A stretch of 64,000 nucleotides of DNA from Berberis thunbergii (Eukaryota; Streptophyta; Magnoliopsida; Ranunculales; Berberidaceae): positions 269,852-333,851 of the forward strand of contig QNQO01005810.1 in the NCBI GenBank assembly GCA_003290165.1, given 5' to 3'. This document shows positions 44,367 through 57,468 of this stretch, piece by piece. The notes under the pieces were generated by a model, which ran no database searches, was not told where the DNA came from, and saw only the letters and a list, made by a program, of their open reading frames with translations. Positions within the stretch are counted from its first letter, which is position 1. Every line of letters begins with the position of its first letter. The position numbers and the translations under genes were made by a program.

Positions 44367-47300
44367 TATGTCACAATCTATGTATTTTATTGGGCTTACA
44401 TGATTTTTGGGCTTAAGTGACTACAGGCCCATGAGTGTGATGAACAGAAGAATTGTGCCAAATGAGTCCACGTACATCATGCTCAATTTAAATAGAAAAA
44501 ATCCTATTTTTTTTTGGGTATTTTTGTATATTTATAATTGTTGGTTAAAAAGGAAAGAAAGAAAGAAAAATACTTTGAACTAGTCTTAGTATGAAAATTG
44601 TTTTGGTGTGTAAAAATTGTCAAATGTTAAACACCTACCTTGTACCAAGGTCCGTTTGTAAAAAGTATGTGAAATTTATGTGATTAAAATTTTCATTTTG
44701 AAATAGAATACCGGGCCGGGCTGGACTCAAATGAATTTCTCATTGCAGTTTGATCAGTTCTATTCCCAACAATGTGAAAGCTCATGTTTTAGGCCAGGCC
44801 GAAAACCTCATTAGTTTCTGATGTTCAAGTTTAATGAATTTGCTTGATCAAAACATAAAAGGCCAGAGTGAAAATTTGGATACACAAGGAGTTAATAAAG
44901 AGAAGGGAGGAAATTATGATGCAAAAACCTGTCAGAAAATATTTTCTGTAAAAACTAACAAAATCTCCCCACATGCACAAACAAACCCATTCCTGTATTT
45001 TAGTTTAATATACTCAGCTCAGCCGTCATTTCATTCAAGAGTCCATGGAGCTAAACTCCTCTCGACTTCATGTTCTCAAATTCCAAAATGGTAAGTAAGG
45101 CCTTCGATATCTTACTGCTATACTCAGATGCTTTCATAGCTGCACAAAAGATTGAGCATCATATACAATTCAATGTTAGCATATCCTTTAGGTGTCTTCA
45201 ACTGAACTTTTGAAAATCCAAAAGAAATCTATATTCTTAACTATAGTTGCAAAAATAATTGGTACACGCATAAGGATTATGAAGGATGCAGGAGTAGATC
45301 AACCTTAAGTTTGGCCTAGGTGTTCAAGAAAATTAAATGTTTATTACATTCAACTGTTTATGTTAAAGGGATTTTGGAGATTGGAAGATTGCTTGATGTT
45401 TTGGAAAATAACAAAAGCAGACTTAATGTCCAACACCAGTATCGTAGTTATGTCTCGGCCTTCACACCTATTTAAGGAGTATTCAATGACTTAATTTCCA
45501 ATACAGGTATCAAACATGGACCCATGACAATCCCATTGAGAGTCAATGCTTCAAAGCCAAATTGTCACTTAAATTCTTTTTCAGAGCAGTGCAAATCGAC
45601 TGTTGTCTTTCCCTTAGTTAGGGTTGGCACGTAAATCGACTGTTGGTTTATTTTGTCTTGTTCATTCATTTTTCATATCTAGTCTCAAACTATGCAAATT
45701 CCAAACAATTTCACAAGGTTAAAATTGTGAAAATATGATAAGGAGCAAGTATATGATGCTAGTAGAAGGAAACAAAAGCACTTTGGGAGCTTGTAGTTAA
45801 AAAAAAAAAAAAAAAAAAAAAAAACCCTGCTCAGTTCTAAAGGAAGTTCATCTTCAATCGGAGGTATGCTTTGCAATCAAAATCCTAAAGTTGTAGGATT
45901 CATTGGTCAAAATGCACTCGTTTTCACACTATTAAAAGTTCAAAACCTACAAGCTTTTGACCTTAAATCTGGGTGTGAAGCCACATGCATTCTTCATGTC
46001 CTAATACACAATCTAGAAACCACTATTTTGCATGTCCACCTTGAAAAAGTGTAGGATATTTCTTTGAAAGGGAAATAACTATTTACTTACATAAAAACAT
46101 GACTGACTCATCTCGCGAGTGATGGAGCCAAGATTTTTGTTAAAGGACGGCGGAGTGATGAGTCATAGCTCAATTAATGAATCCCCTTTTCCCCATTTTA
46201 GAATTAGACAACTTTAGCATAAAATTATCAACAAAATAACAAATTTATGCAAAATATACCTCAATTAATGAAGCACCACCATAGAATTATCGTCACTAGG
46301 GGGCCAATACCCACACCATTTTCTTCACAAATCATTCTTAAATCAAAATGCTTTTATAAAGGAAGATTCCAATAATAGAACACGCAAAGTTGACGATTTT
46401 CAAAGCTGCAATTGACACACAAGACATTAAAACACCGACACAATGTATGCATTACTTGACTTTATCCTTAAAGCAATGTATGCATTCACTTTCTAAGAAG
46501 CAAAAACTAAGACACTTAAGAAGGAAATGTTTTCTGATCATAAGTTGAATATAACGAGATCATCCACCAAGGTTATGATGGGTAATTACACTATTCTTAT
46601 AAGTATCCCCACCAATCTACATCTACTGCAAGAAGCAAAAATTAATACACGATGTTGACTGAAGGGAATTCTATCTCTAAGGAATAAGGATAGTGTAAAC
46701 TTGCAATGGTCCATAGATAAGATGATCTCATGACATACTCTGATATCTGGATTGAGATCATCCACCAATAAACATTTTAACCTAAATACGATTCAAGTTT
46801 GATCACAACTTAGTATGAGATGACAAGTAGGAAGAATCACATGTCTTTACTCAACAACCCAAGTTGCCTACTGAATTCACTTACCAAATATAATACTCTG
46901 AACCTCACACATGCAAACTTCCAATTTTCAACCAAATGAGTGACGTGGTTTGCTCATCAGCTTTGTCTTTTTAGTTCCTTCCAAGTGTGTACATGAGGGG
47001 TCTCTCTTAAAATAATGGTAATGGTAAATTCTGAAGTAGATTAAAACCAAGCCTTAAGGTTAGGTACATTGTTTTGATGGAGAGTACTGGTAAACTTTGA
47101 AATGACTACATTCAGTAACTCAAATAGATGCAGTTCAAATGATATCATTCTTTCAAAGGAGGGCAATGGTCTCTTACTGCATCTGTGTTTTGTTTTAGTT
47201 GAGCAAATTTCAAGCAGTTGATATAACAATACAGTTGAAAAGAGCAGTGTATCCCTATTTCTTTGGGGATAAACCGAAATTATCCCAAGAATCCTCCATT

Positions 47301-47575
47301 ATAGACAACATCTATCAGAACATAAACAAGTAGCTAGAAAACCTCATTTTGTTTCCCTCACCTTACCACATCAATATCAATAACTACAACTAACAATGAC
47401 ACACAAAAAAAAAAGTGATTTTTAAGTGTAGATTGAAAAACCAAAAGAGGCAATGCAGTTTGGAGAACAGGAAAGTAATTGGAAATAGATCGAGAAAAAG
47501 AGAGGGTCCCTGAAAAAGAACTTCAACAAGGAATTTGTGAAATCAAATAAGAAACTTTGCTTCAGTCGAACCTGA
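44367..47575. other. Intergenic, no recognisable gene
   Basis: Short open frames at 44834, 45866 and 47041 match nothing I know. A run of 25 A lies at 45800-45824. At 45045-45090 an ATG-started stretch (MELNSSRLHVLKFQN) ends at a good donor, ATG/GTAAGTAA, but no partner exon was found. Confidence 0.5.
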
Positions 47576-48137
47576 TGATACATCAAAATAGACTGAGCAT
47601 CAAGATCGTATACATGGCATAAAACCTCATCATGAGAATACATCGCCCGATCCATTGAGCCAGCTCATAAAGCCTAGAAGGATTGAGATCGATTATAGAG
47701 GCCCGAACTAGACCCACATCTAGGAAGGCATAAACAAGATCCAAATTCAGGCCTAGACGAATCGAAACACAAATCCAAGCCCGTCACACATTCTCTCATT
47801 AAGAAGAAGAACGTTGCACCAAGAAAGAGTCGTGGACCTACGCTTCCACAAATGCATTTCCATTAAGGATGAGACTGTTACAAAAACAACTCATTTCGTT
47901 GCGCCTCACATGCTTAAGTAATGTAGAGAGTTAACTACGACCATTATAAAAGGTAAAGGGGACTTTCGACAAAGATATGCAACTTTATCTGAGTTTTGTT
48001 CAGATTTACTTTATTCTTCCAACAAAGTTACTGACTTAAGCATTGGAATGCCTTCAACCACTAAAAAAGCGGTCTTTGGCAGTCTAACAGTGGTTTTGTA
48101 GGTCAAAATAACAGGAGGACGAATTTTGGATGCATCG
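47576..48137 (+). repeat. 5' LTR of Tat element 2
   Basis: It starts TGATACATCAAAATAGACTGAGC and ends just before TTTGGCGCCGTCCGTGGGGA (primer site, 48139-48158). The first ~60 bp recur at 55704-55763 with a few substitutions. A TATA-like CATTATAAAAGG is at about 47941. Confidence 0.8.
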
Positions 48138-48195
48138 GTTTGGCGCCGTCCGTGGGGAACAACGAGTTTCCTTTTTTCCCTGAAAATAATATTCA

Positions 48196-48855
48196 GTGAC
48201 AAATCTCACACAACATGTCAAAAGATCAATGGAGTACTCCACAAATCTTCGGTATGACAATGACATATACAACAAGCTGCCCAATCTTGACCCAAAGACA
48301 ACCATCGAGACAATTATACCTACTGATAGAAAACTCCAGCAGGTAACAGTTCAGACATCTCTGACGTCATGGGGAATCCCCTCGAATCCCTGAGTGGAGA
48401 CACTTATGGCTCAGATGGACAACATGATCGAAATGATAGATATGATCATCCAAAACTTACAAGGCAGTAGCTTTCAAGATGAAATCGTCCAACTTAAAAA
48501 ACATCAGGCTAACAACAGCTCCAAATGCAATCAGGGAATACCCAAATATGAAAGAACATTTTCGGCTTTGACATCAAGTCGAAGCGAGATCCTCGAGGTG
48601 ATGGCGAGAAGAAAATATCTCAAATGATCGCCAAAGATGAGAGGAAATTCGGAGAAGTGGAACAAAGGTAGACATTGTCTCTTCCACAATGACTACGACC
48701 ACGATACTGAAGATTGTCGCAGCCTAAGAGACAAAATTGAACGCCATATCAGACAGGGACGACTCAAAGAGTTCGCCAAACTTAAGAATGAAGCAGTCGT
48801 TTCAAAGGAGGAAGCAAATGAAACAATCTACGTCTTGCATGGCACAGGAGGATAA
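48196..48855 (+). pseudogene. Tat element 2 gag remnants
   Basis: Three fragments in different frames are visible. The last contains CLFHNDYDHDTEDCRSLRDK, matching the zinc-knuckle region of Tat-type Gag, and GRLKEFAKLKNE. The large central Gag domain seems to be missing, pointing to an internal deletion. Confidence 0.7.
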
Positions 48856-49017
48856 AAGAAGCAATCCAATCAATCTAGAAAGCACATAGTCAGGGACTTA
48901 TGCACAAAGATCGGATTCCAAGAACCATTCGTACAGCGCGCAAAGAAAATGCAGAGGACTCTAACCTTCTAAAACAAATATGGTGATGTAGTTAATTTCC
49001 CACACAATGATGCTTTA

Positions 49018-49467
49018 GTGATTTCGATCATGATAGCAAAATGGGAAATAAAAAAAGTATTGATTGATACCGACAACTCAACAAACCTATTAAACCTAAC
49101 AGCTTTCAGAAGGATGCAGTTCACCATTGAGATGCTCTCACCAAGCGATCAGCCTATGGTAGAATTCAGTGGGGAACAGTGTAACCCACTAGGAATGATT
49201 CGATTACCAGTCGAAAAGGGAGAACCAGGGAAGCAGCGAGTGCTAATGACAGACTTTCTCATCGTCGATGCTCCCGCTGCATACAACATGCTACTCGGGA
49301 GACCATGGATACACAAAATGGGTGCAGTATCCTCCATAATGCACCAATGCGTGAAGTACCACACCGATAATGACATTAGAAGAATAAAAAGGGACCAATT
49401 AGCAGCCCGGGAGTGTCATTTTGCTGCCATAAAACTCCTCACAAATAGCAATTATTGCAACGACTAG
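49018..49467 (+). pseudogene. Tat element 2 aspartic protease
   Basis: A 149-codon frame matches Gypsy retropepsin: KVLIDTDNSTNLLNLTAFRR, then APAAYNMLLGRPWIHKMGAV. The active-site motif normally DTGSS reads DTDNS, so the catalytic Gly is lost. About 150 bases of non-matching sequence separate it from RT. Confidence 0.75.
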
Positions 49468-49607
49468 AAGAGTTGTCACAACGATCCGATGGAATAAAAT
49501 CAGATTCTCAAAATGACAAAATGGCTCCAACCAGTCCGTGAGATCGACCCAACACCGGGCAACCGGAAGAAGAAACGATCGAGGTCTATTTAGACAATGA
49601 AGCTAAA

Positions 49608-51440
49608 ATGACAGTTCGAATCGGCACACAAATTCAACCTGAACTCGCCATGAAACTGATCAAACTGCTAAAAATAAACCAATATGTTTTCGCGTGGTCA
49701 AGGCAAGATATGGTGGGAGTAGATCCATCCATCATTTCTAACAAATTACAAGTGAATCAAAACAAGAAACTGATTAGACAAAAAAGAAGATTGGTGGCCC
49801 CGGAGCACAATCAGGCGATAAACGAAGAACTACATCGACCGCTCAACGCAAGAATGATAAGGGAAGCTCACTATCTGAATTTGCTGGAAAAAATGGTGCT
49901 AGTAAAGAAGAAAAATGGGAAATGGTGTGCATGGATTACGCCGACTTAAATAAGGCATGTCCCAAATACAGATTCCCACTCTCGCGAATAGACCAAATAG
50001 TAGATGCAACTGCTGGACACGAGATGTTCAGCTTTATGGATGCGTACTCCAAGTATAACCAAATGCAAATATACCTCATCGACCAAGAAAAACATCTTTC
50101 ATAACGGAAAGGGGGACATACTGTTATCGAATAATGCCATTTGGGTTGAAGAACGCAGGAGCAACATATCAACGACTAGTAAACAAAATGTTCAGAGATC
50201 AAATCGACAAACCAATGGAGGTTAACATCGACGATATGCTCGTCAAAAGCTCACGCAGAACAGACCATGTTGCGGGCCTCGAACAGACTTTTGCACAACT
50301 TCGAAAATACAAGATGAAGCTAAATCCAGAGAAATGCACCTTTGCAGTGAAATCAGGGAAGTTCATCGAGTATATGGTCAAGCAGAGAGGAATTGAAGCC
50401 GATCAAAAGCAGATACAAGCGCTTCTCAACATGCAATCGTCGACAAACATCAAAGGTGTTCAAAGTCTTAAAGGGGGGGGGGGGATAACAACTCTAAACA
50501 GATTTATTTCCAGGTCATCAGACAAATGTATGTCTTTCTTCAAGATTCTTGAAGGGGAACAAGACATTCGAATGGAATGACGAATGCGAAAAAGCCTTTT
50601 AAAACCTTAAGACATACATGGGAAGTACGAAGCTGCTAACAAAACCAAACACAGGAGAAACATTGTATCTGTACCAGTCTGTGTCGAATCACACAGTGAG
50701 TTCAACACTAATACAATAAGAAAAGGGGTACAGAAACCAGTGTACTACATTAGTGTTGCAAAAATCAACTATCCGGCCTTAGAGAAGCTGGCACTCGCTC
50801 TGATTGTGTCATCAAGAAAATTGCGACCATACTTCTAGGCACACCCGATCAGCGTCATGACCGAACATCCTCTTCGGTTAGTATTACACAAGTCAGACTT
50901 TCCGAAAAGAATGGTAAAATGGGCAATAGAACTTAGACACTTTGACATTACTTATTCCCCTAGAACTACGATCAAAGCTCAAACATTAGTAGATTTCATC
51001 GCCGAGTTCACAGGAATCAAACCAACCCGAGGACAAGGAAAACAAAACAGAACAACCTGAATCGATTTCTAAAGGATGGATCCTCTGTTGTGACGGAGCA
51101 TCTAACGAATCAGGAAGCAGAGCTGAAATAGTCTTATACAACTCGGAAGGCATCGAATTGAAAAAAGTGATAAAATTTAGTTCCTAGTGATAGAAGGACT
51201 ACAGTAAGCAAAACACTTGGGAATAAAAGACATTAACATCTTACGAATTCCAAGCTGGTGGTCAATCAACTAAGCGGTGAGTTCCAAGTGAAAGATGCTC
51301 GAATGAAAGCCTACCACCAGAGAACCACAAAACTAATAGAAGACTTCTGAAACGCCACCATCCGACAATGTGCAAGAGTAGAAAACAAAAGAGCAGACGA
51401 GCTTGCTAAAGAAGCCTCAACGACAAAGGATAATGGCAAT
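49608..51440 (+). pseudogene. Tat element 2 reverse transcriptase and RNase H
   Basis: Fragments in several frames follow the Gypsy RT order: VLVKKKNGKW, MDYADLNKACPKYRFPLSRI, MPFGLKNAGATYQRLVNKMF and NIDDMLVKS. The catalytic Y(I/V)DD motif reads NIDD. RNase H-like pieces run TEHPLRLVLHKSDFPKRMVK and TLVDFIAEFTG. A run of 10 G at 50474-50483 may be one frameshift site. Confidence 0.85.
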
Positions 51441-51479
51441 CCACTCGTCATGACGAAAGGTAGCTCCATATTGGAAAAT

Positions 51480-52790
51480 CAGCCAGAAGAAGCATGCACC
51501 GTAAACCAAGGTGTTAATTGGATGACTCCAATCCTGGCGTACATTTTAAATGGAGAACTCCCAACAAACAAGATGGAAGCCAAGAAATTTCGGAACCGGG
51601 CATCCAGATATACAATGATAAATGACAAATTATACAGAAGGTCTGCCACGAACCCATTGTTGAGATGCCTTACACCAAGAGATGTCTAATATGTCCTAGA
51701 GGAAATCACAACCACACATGCGGGAATCACCTGGGGGAAAGAACATTGGCCCATAAAGCTCTAACATTAGGCTATTGCTGGCCAACGATGCAGGAAAACT
51801 CTCAAAAACTAGTTCATAGATTTGAAAAGTGCCAAAGATTCGCCCCATACACTCACACGTCAAGACAAAATCTGACTCCAATGAGCAGCCCATGGCTGTT
51901 CGCACAATGGGGAACAAACATTGTAGGACCACTCCAAGCGTCTGACAAAAAAAAAATTTCTCCTCGTAGCACTATATTACTTTACCAAATGGGTTGAAGT
52001 AGAACCTCTTACAAAAATAGGGGAAGTGAAAGTCGAGAAATTTCTCTGGAGATACATCATTTGCAGACTCAAAATCCTAAGAGTAATCGTTACGGACAAT
52101 GGGAAGCAGTTTGAAAGCAAAAGGGTCAGGGAGTTATGCAAAAGCATGAATATCCAACACTTCTCTGCACCAGCTCACCCGCAAGCAAACGGGCAAGCCA
52201 AAGTCACTAGCAACAATTTTGGAGGCAATCAAAAGAAGACTCGAGGCAGTGAAAAGATTGTGGACATCCGAATTACCTGGTGTCCTTTGGGCATACAGGA
52301 CAACAAAGCAAATTCCAACAGGAGAAACACCTTTCGTACTTGCTTACGGGTTAGAAGCGATGATTCTCGTGGAGGTAGGGATGCCAACATTTTGAACCGA
52401 AGAATTTCGCGCCGAGGACAATGTCGAAGCATTAAGAGTCAGGCTAGATCTCCTCAAAGAAAAATGAGAAGCATCCTCGATTAAAACAACAACATACTGA
52501 CAGCGCATGGCAGTGTACTATAATAAGAAGGTACTGATCTGAAACATCAACGTTGGAGATTGTGTTATGAAAGGTTCAACTAAACATAAAAGAGCCAGAC
52601 GCTGGCAAACTTAACCCAAATTGGGAATGACCCTATCGAGTGACAAAAATCAACAGACCAGGAACATACTGGTTGGAAGACAAAGAGGGCGAAACGATAC
52701 CTCAACTATGGAATTTAGAGAACTTGAAAAGATATTATCAATAGTCCGTCGCTTTCAATTTCGAAACAAACTAATACGATCAGGACAAAA
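51480..52790 (+). pseudogene. Tat element 2 integrase
   Basis: The zinc-binding part shows CGNHLGERTLAHKALTLGYC and FEKCQRFAPYTH. The core shows FAQWGTNIVGPL and RVIVTDNGKQFES, then HPQANGQAKVT. The catalytic Glu expected in GQAEVT is Lys. Later pieces (52540-52740) match the usual C-terminal region (GDCVM, LEDKEGETIPQLWNLENLKR-type). Frameshifts split the gene. Confidence 0.8.
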
Positions 52791-53188
52791 AGTCAGATAA
52801 AAAACATACTCGAGAGAACACTCAGCATGGCTAGGGTATTGAGCAAACAAATATGCCGGACAAACTAGTCAGACCTAAAAATTTCTAGCCTGATCAACCA
52901 CGAAGTAATAAAGTACCAGGACAGAAGAGCCGAACTTTTACGTCGACTGTAATGTACGACATTATAATTCGAATGAGAAATAAGATTCTGTAAACCAAAG
53001 CTTCTGTACGACTAGAATGTCGAGTGTCGAAGCCACCGAAACCCGGATAACAGAAGTTGAAGTTCTCTCATAAATGTCATAAGTAAAAGTTAAACAAGCT
53101 AGACATATGAGACACAAAAATGTGAAATAACAAATTTCCATTTATTTTCTAAAAAAGGAGATTACAAAAAGAAAAAAGAAAATGACAA

Positions 53189-55377
53189 CTAAGAGAAATC
53201 ACTATCATGAAACACATCTTCAGGAAGTATATGGTCAACAGGTTCCTCGACATTCGGATCAACCATCGAATCTGGAGCAACTTCCTCGACCTCAACGAAC
53301 TCCTGCTCAGCAAGGTTGCGGTAGGAAGACGTGTTCAAACCTTGCGTTTCTATAAAATCTAGAAAATCATGGCGAGCCTTGACCACTCTCTTAAAATCCG
53401 CGGCCTCTGCTTCCTTCAACTTCTCTTTAACAGTCGACAGCTCGGCTTGAGTAGATGCTAATTCTTTGTCAACATCGGCAAGTTTAGCAGCGACCACCGA
53501 CTTGGTCTAAACAAACTTGAAATTCAGCTCAATATTACGGGCGGTAGCAGCCTTCAACTTGTCAGAACATTCATTGGCGGAGCGAACAACCTCGTCACGT
53601 TCAGCCTTTCGATCATATAACTCTTTCTCAACAACAACCAAATGGGAAAGCAACTGGCCCAATTCCACCTCGGATGTCTCGAGGTTGGAAGCAAATGCAT
53701 TACGCGTAGCCTCGAGTTCCCTAAGCACCACCTGCGTAAAATCCACAACCCTCTCATGTTTCTCGTTCTGCGCCTTTGAAAAATCCATTCAATGAACAAC
53801 ATGAGAGAGAACCAAAATGTGTCACGACAGCTTCTGCTCGACATGAGTAGCTTGATCATGAGACGTCTTATTGTCTGACCCCATAACGACCGCATAAGTA
53901 AGATGTGTCGTCCCTTCTATAAGATGTTGAATGCCATCGTCAATATGACGATGTGGTTGATGCACGGGCATATGAGCTTTATTAGCCAACCGCTAACAAG
54001 GTTGCGAGCACTATCTTGAACATCAGCCTCGAAAAGCCAAAAGGTCTCGCCAAGAACAGAAGGAGAAGGGCAAAAACTGGAAGGAGCAAGACAAGAACAA
54101 GAACAAGAACAAGAAGAAGGGCGAGAAGCAGAAGGAGCAACACGAGCTCCAGAAGCGCCAGGCACAACAGAAGAAACGACAAGCTTGTGATCTCAAGAAC
54201 GAGCAGCAAGTTGATCTTCTACTGACAGATCATAATCAAAATCATCCAAAGTCTTAGTACCCTTTGGATTAGTCGACAGTCAAATGCCCATTTGAAGCAT
54301 TTTATTTTCGATGATACGTGAATCATCAATCGAAAGGCCGACAAATTCTAGCAAGCCATAAGAAGCAACAAGTTTTTTCTCATGATCATCCAAAGGGCAT
54401 AAAATTTGCTTTTTTACTTACCTCGAGGACTCGGTTTACCTCTTCGTCCTCACGATCAGAAAAATCATCACCCGAATCACTATCTCCCTTTTGAAGAGAG
54501 GCAAGATAAGAAGTGGTCCTAGCAGATTTAAGGGCAAAAGAAGCAAGTTTTTTCCTATTTGAAACACGGTATCTTAAGGAGGCTTAGGAACTTTCTTTTT
54601 TCTTAACAATGGGACCAATGTTCCTAGGACCTCGAGCAGAAGCAGAAGCAGGGACTCCTACGTCGCCAACGCGTGCAACATTAACCTCATAAGCAATGCC
54701 TGCCCTACCCGGCGAAAATAGACCACTACGGACAACAACGTCGAAAGAAAGGAAATCTTTTACCGATACTCGGGGAAGATCACAAAACCAACGACGAAAA
54801 TCCTGTTTTTCCAAAGACAGTGACAACTCAACCTTCTTAGGCTCCCTGAATGATCACAAAATCTGATCCCCAAGGAACCTAATGGTTAAAAGAAAGAGAG
54901 GTGTAAAACCAGGACCTCGACCAACCCACATACTCCTCTCGCAGGTCCTCGAAACAGGAAGGAGAACGCAAGTGACAAGTGTAACTAGGGTCCACACTAA
55001 ACCCTACTAGGGAATGCAAAACTCTAACATTCATATGGATGCGAGCAGTAGCAGCCCTCGCTAAGGTCAAAGTCAATACCTTCTAACCGTTAGGAACAAG
55101 TTAAGCAAGAACAATTCCAACCAAATCCAAATACTCCAGATCATAGATGGAGCCAGAAGCCTGAAACCAGCATGGAACATACTTGGATACAAAACAATGT
55201 ACCCAGGCCGAGGACAACAAAGACTGTCATCATCCCCGGGAGAACAATATCCAAATCATTAGGCAACGAGTAGTCTTGACGGATGTTGTCTAGAGTCACA
55301 CGTGTCGCCCTCTTGGGCATAAAGAAAGCTTCGCAAACGAAAAAAACATCACCACTCAAAATTCTAGATTTAGACAT
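53189..55377 (-). pseudogene. Antisense ORF region of Tat element 2
   Basis: On the strand opposite to pol, successive open stretches run from 55377 (MSKSRILSGDVFFVCEAFFM) through 55076-54584 to two coiled-coil frames at 53788-53507 and 53497-53189, the last ending in EDVFHDSDFS. The coiled-coil part is rich in Glu, Lys, Ala and Leu. Together they look like one antisense gene broken by frameshifts. I recall the 'putative gypsy type transposon' domain family in such positions; that assignment is tentative. The stretch 52800-53188 shows no gene. Confidence 0.55.
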
Positions 55378-55703
55378 AACTACGGGACAGATTCAAAAAA
55401 TCAAAAGGTTAACAGCCAGAAAATGATAAAATGCAGAAGGAAGAAGAGCATAAACAAAACCCCCCTTTTAAATAGGAATAGGAAACGAAGGGACCACACT
55501 TGGAGAACGTGCAGAGTGTGACAACCGCATGAAATCCCAAAAATCGTGCCAAAATGAACAGGCGGATGGAACAACGAAGAGAAACAGCGGTGACAGATAG
55601 CAAGGGCACTAACCAAGCCGTAATGTTGTGATAAAAAAGTGAAATCGTGACACAGTTAGTGGGTACTTGAACATACCAACTAACTAAGGGGGGAAGTAGC
55701 TAA

Positions 55704-55763
55704 CGATACATCAAAATAGACCGAGCATCACGGCCGTACACGTGGCATAAAATCTCATCATGA
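55704..55763 (+). repeat. Truncated 3' LTR of Tat element 2
   Basis: About 60 bp starting GATACATCAAAATAGACCGAGC match the start of the 5' LTR, then similarity ends at CATCATGAC. The bases just before it are the polypurine tract. Confidence 0.8.
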
Positions 55764-55934
55764 CTCCCTTCCCCAATTCGATGAAGAAGTGATACTTCGT
55801 ACAAATTAGTGGAGTTTGGAGAGATTTAGGGGTTTTGATATCTGCGAAGGAGTGGCTATTGGAGCGGAAGTGGGAGATATGGGCAGAGGGCAAATACAAT
55901 TTTTTTTTTTGAAAAATTCAGTGGAGACAAGTGC

Positions 55935-56338
55935 TCACACTTGCCCCCACGTAAATCTGTCCCTGCACCGCAAGTAGTCACTCCCATAGTCATTTGTATT
56001 TCTTGGAAGATCTTGCACATAACTCACAAAATAATGATTAAGTTCAATGAAATCAATGCTCTTTACCAATGTCGAGTTATTCTTTGTGAACGACGATAAT
56101 AAAGATCTGTAAATATTTCTCATAGTAGCAGGTGAGTTTCCATACACAAGAGTGTCCAAGAACCTAGTTTAGAAACAAAAACTACCGTGAGACACTGACA
56201 GTCACTTTTCGTGTTACCCAATGAGGCAAAAACGAAAAACATAATAAATTAAGTGCAAATGGAAAATCTTAACTATAGAGTATAATCCAACTTACCATCC
56301 AAGTTGAAAATCTCATGCTCTTTGTGCTGCAGCAATGT
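55935..56338 (-). pseudogene. Beta-glucosidase (glycoside hydrolase family 1) pseudogene, two exons
   Basis: On the minus strand one exon (about 56338-56299) reads AQRA, stop, DFQLGW. It ends TG/GTAAGT and joins in frame to an exon starting at about 56166, reading FLDTLVYGNSPATMRNIY, later LVKSIDFIELNHYFVSYVQD. This follows plant GH1 enzymes (…AQRAxDFQLGWFLDPLIYG…VKGSIDFVGINHYTxxYV, from memory). An in-frame TGA and the loss of all other exons show it is dead. The intron is kept, so it is a genomic and not a retrocopied fragment. Confidence 0.65.
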
Positions 56339-57468
56339 CAAACCAAAATCCCAAAAGTGTTAATACTATTTGATCTCCTTACTTTTCTGATCAATAAGTT
56401 TAACATCAAATTCCTACATTGCTATGTAATAATTACACTTTATGTTCACAGAAATATTTCATGTCAGATGCACTATTTCACTAGCACACAACTCAATACC
56501 ATGCTTCGGTAGTCGTAGTAAAGAATAAGTAACAAAACAAAACTAAGGGGATCGTTCTGACGAAGATTAGAAGGCTCGTTAACTAACACTAAGGGTAACT
56601 TAAAGACAACTAACAAACTAAATAAGAAAATAGTGGGGATTGGTTTTTCTAATGTCAAGTAAAAAATTACTAAGAAGATTATTGTAAGACTAATAAAACT
56701 TAAAGGAAGTAGATGACGAAAAAATTAGCTATGGGTTCTATCTCTACACACCAAACATATGCTCATGAACTAAAATCCATAATTCCTTAACTAACTCGTG
56801 AATGACAATGCTCAAAAGATTAACCTTGACCGCACTACATTAACCTTATTATTTCCCCAAATTCGTTGAATCAAACTATTAATTTTCATGTTATCTAATC
56901 AGGAATCACAAGTTAGATAGACAATCCAAGATCATAATATAAGAAATATGAATACTGACTAGGCAATTACAAGTATGAACAACATCTTGTTCTTAACCTA
57001 GGTTTTTACTAAATCTTACCAACATTCTTTGGTATTTACTACTTGTGAATATATGATTATAACTATTAGATGAAATTCTCTTATGCTCTAGCACTAGATC
57101 CAAACATGCTTACTAAGTTTGCCCACCTTAACAACATACAAAGATAAGTTCTCTATAAAGCAGTTAAACAAAACACATTCACTAATTAGCAAAGAATGGT
57201 TGAATCTAATTAATCCATAAACATATGTTTGGGGCTTCAAATTCTCCCCTAGCTAAAAAGAGGTTTAACTAGAATAGTAATCATGTTTGAACATCAACCC
57301 ATAAATCAATGTCAAACTAAAAATAAGAGAGCGTAACCGAAAATAGAGCACTATCGCTTGTGGTGCTGGTGAATGGAAGTGTGGTGCGCATAACGTTAAT
57401 AAGAGAATTAAATCTCTTTTTCTTCACGATCTGAACTTCGATCTGCTTCTGCTCTTACTGGCTGTGAC

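Larger units (their letters stand above)
47576..55763 (+). mobile_element. Second Tat-type Gypsy retrotransposon, degenerate, 3' LTR truncated
   Basis: The 5' LTR starts TGATACATCAAAATAG and is followed by the GGCGCC primer site. Gag, protease, RT, RNase H and integrase remnants on + come next, then an antisense coiled-coil ORF, a polypurine tract AAGGGGGGAAGTAG (55687-55700) and the first ~60 bp of the 3' LTR. The 3' LTR stops abruptly near 55763, so no TSD is available. Orientation is opposite to Tat element 1. Confidence 0.85.

Noticed and set aside
45045..45090. Possible first exon MELNSSRLHVLKFQN before GTAAGTAA
   Set aside because: No downstream exon, no homology and no supporting context within 3 kb.
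45800..45824. Poly-A run as the end of a processed retrocopy
   Set aside because: No gene-like sequence or TSD flanks it on either side.
53517..53895. Frames on + and a second - frame over the coiled-coil region of Tat element 2
   Set aside because: They are alternative frames of the antisense ORF; the one with heptads and Glu/Lys bias is preferred.
54016..54225. Arg-rich plus-strand ORF (RTRTRTRRRARS)
   Set aside because: It comes from an AAGAACAAGAAC microsatellite in the Tat antisense region.
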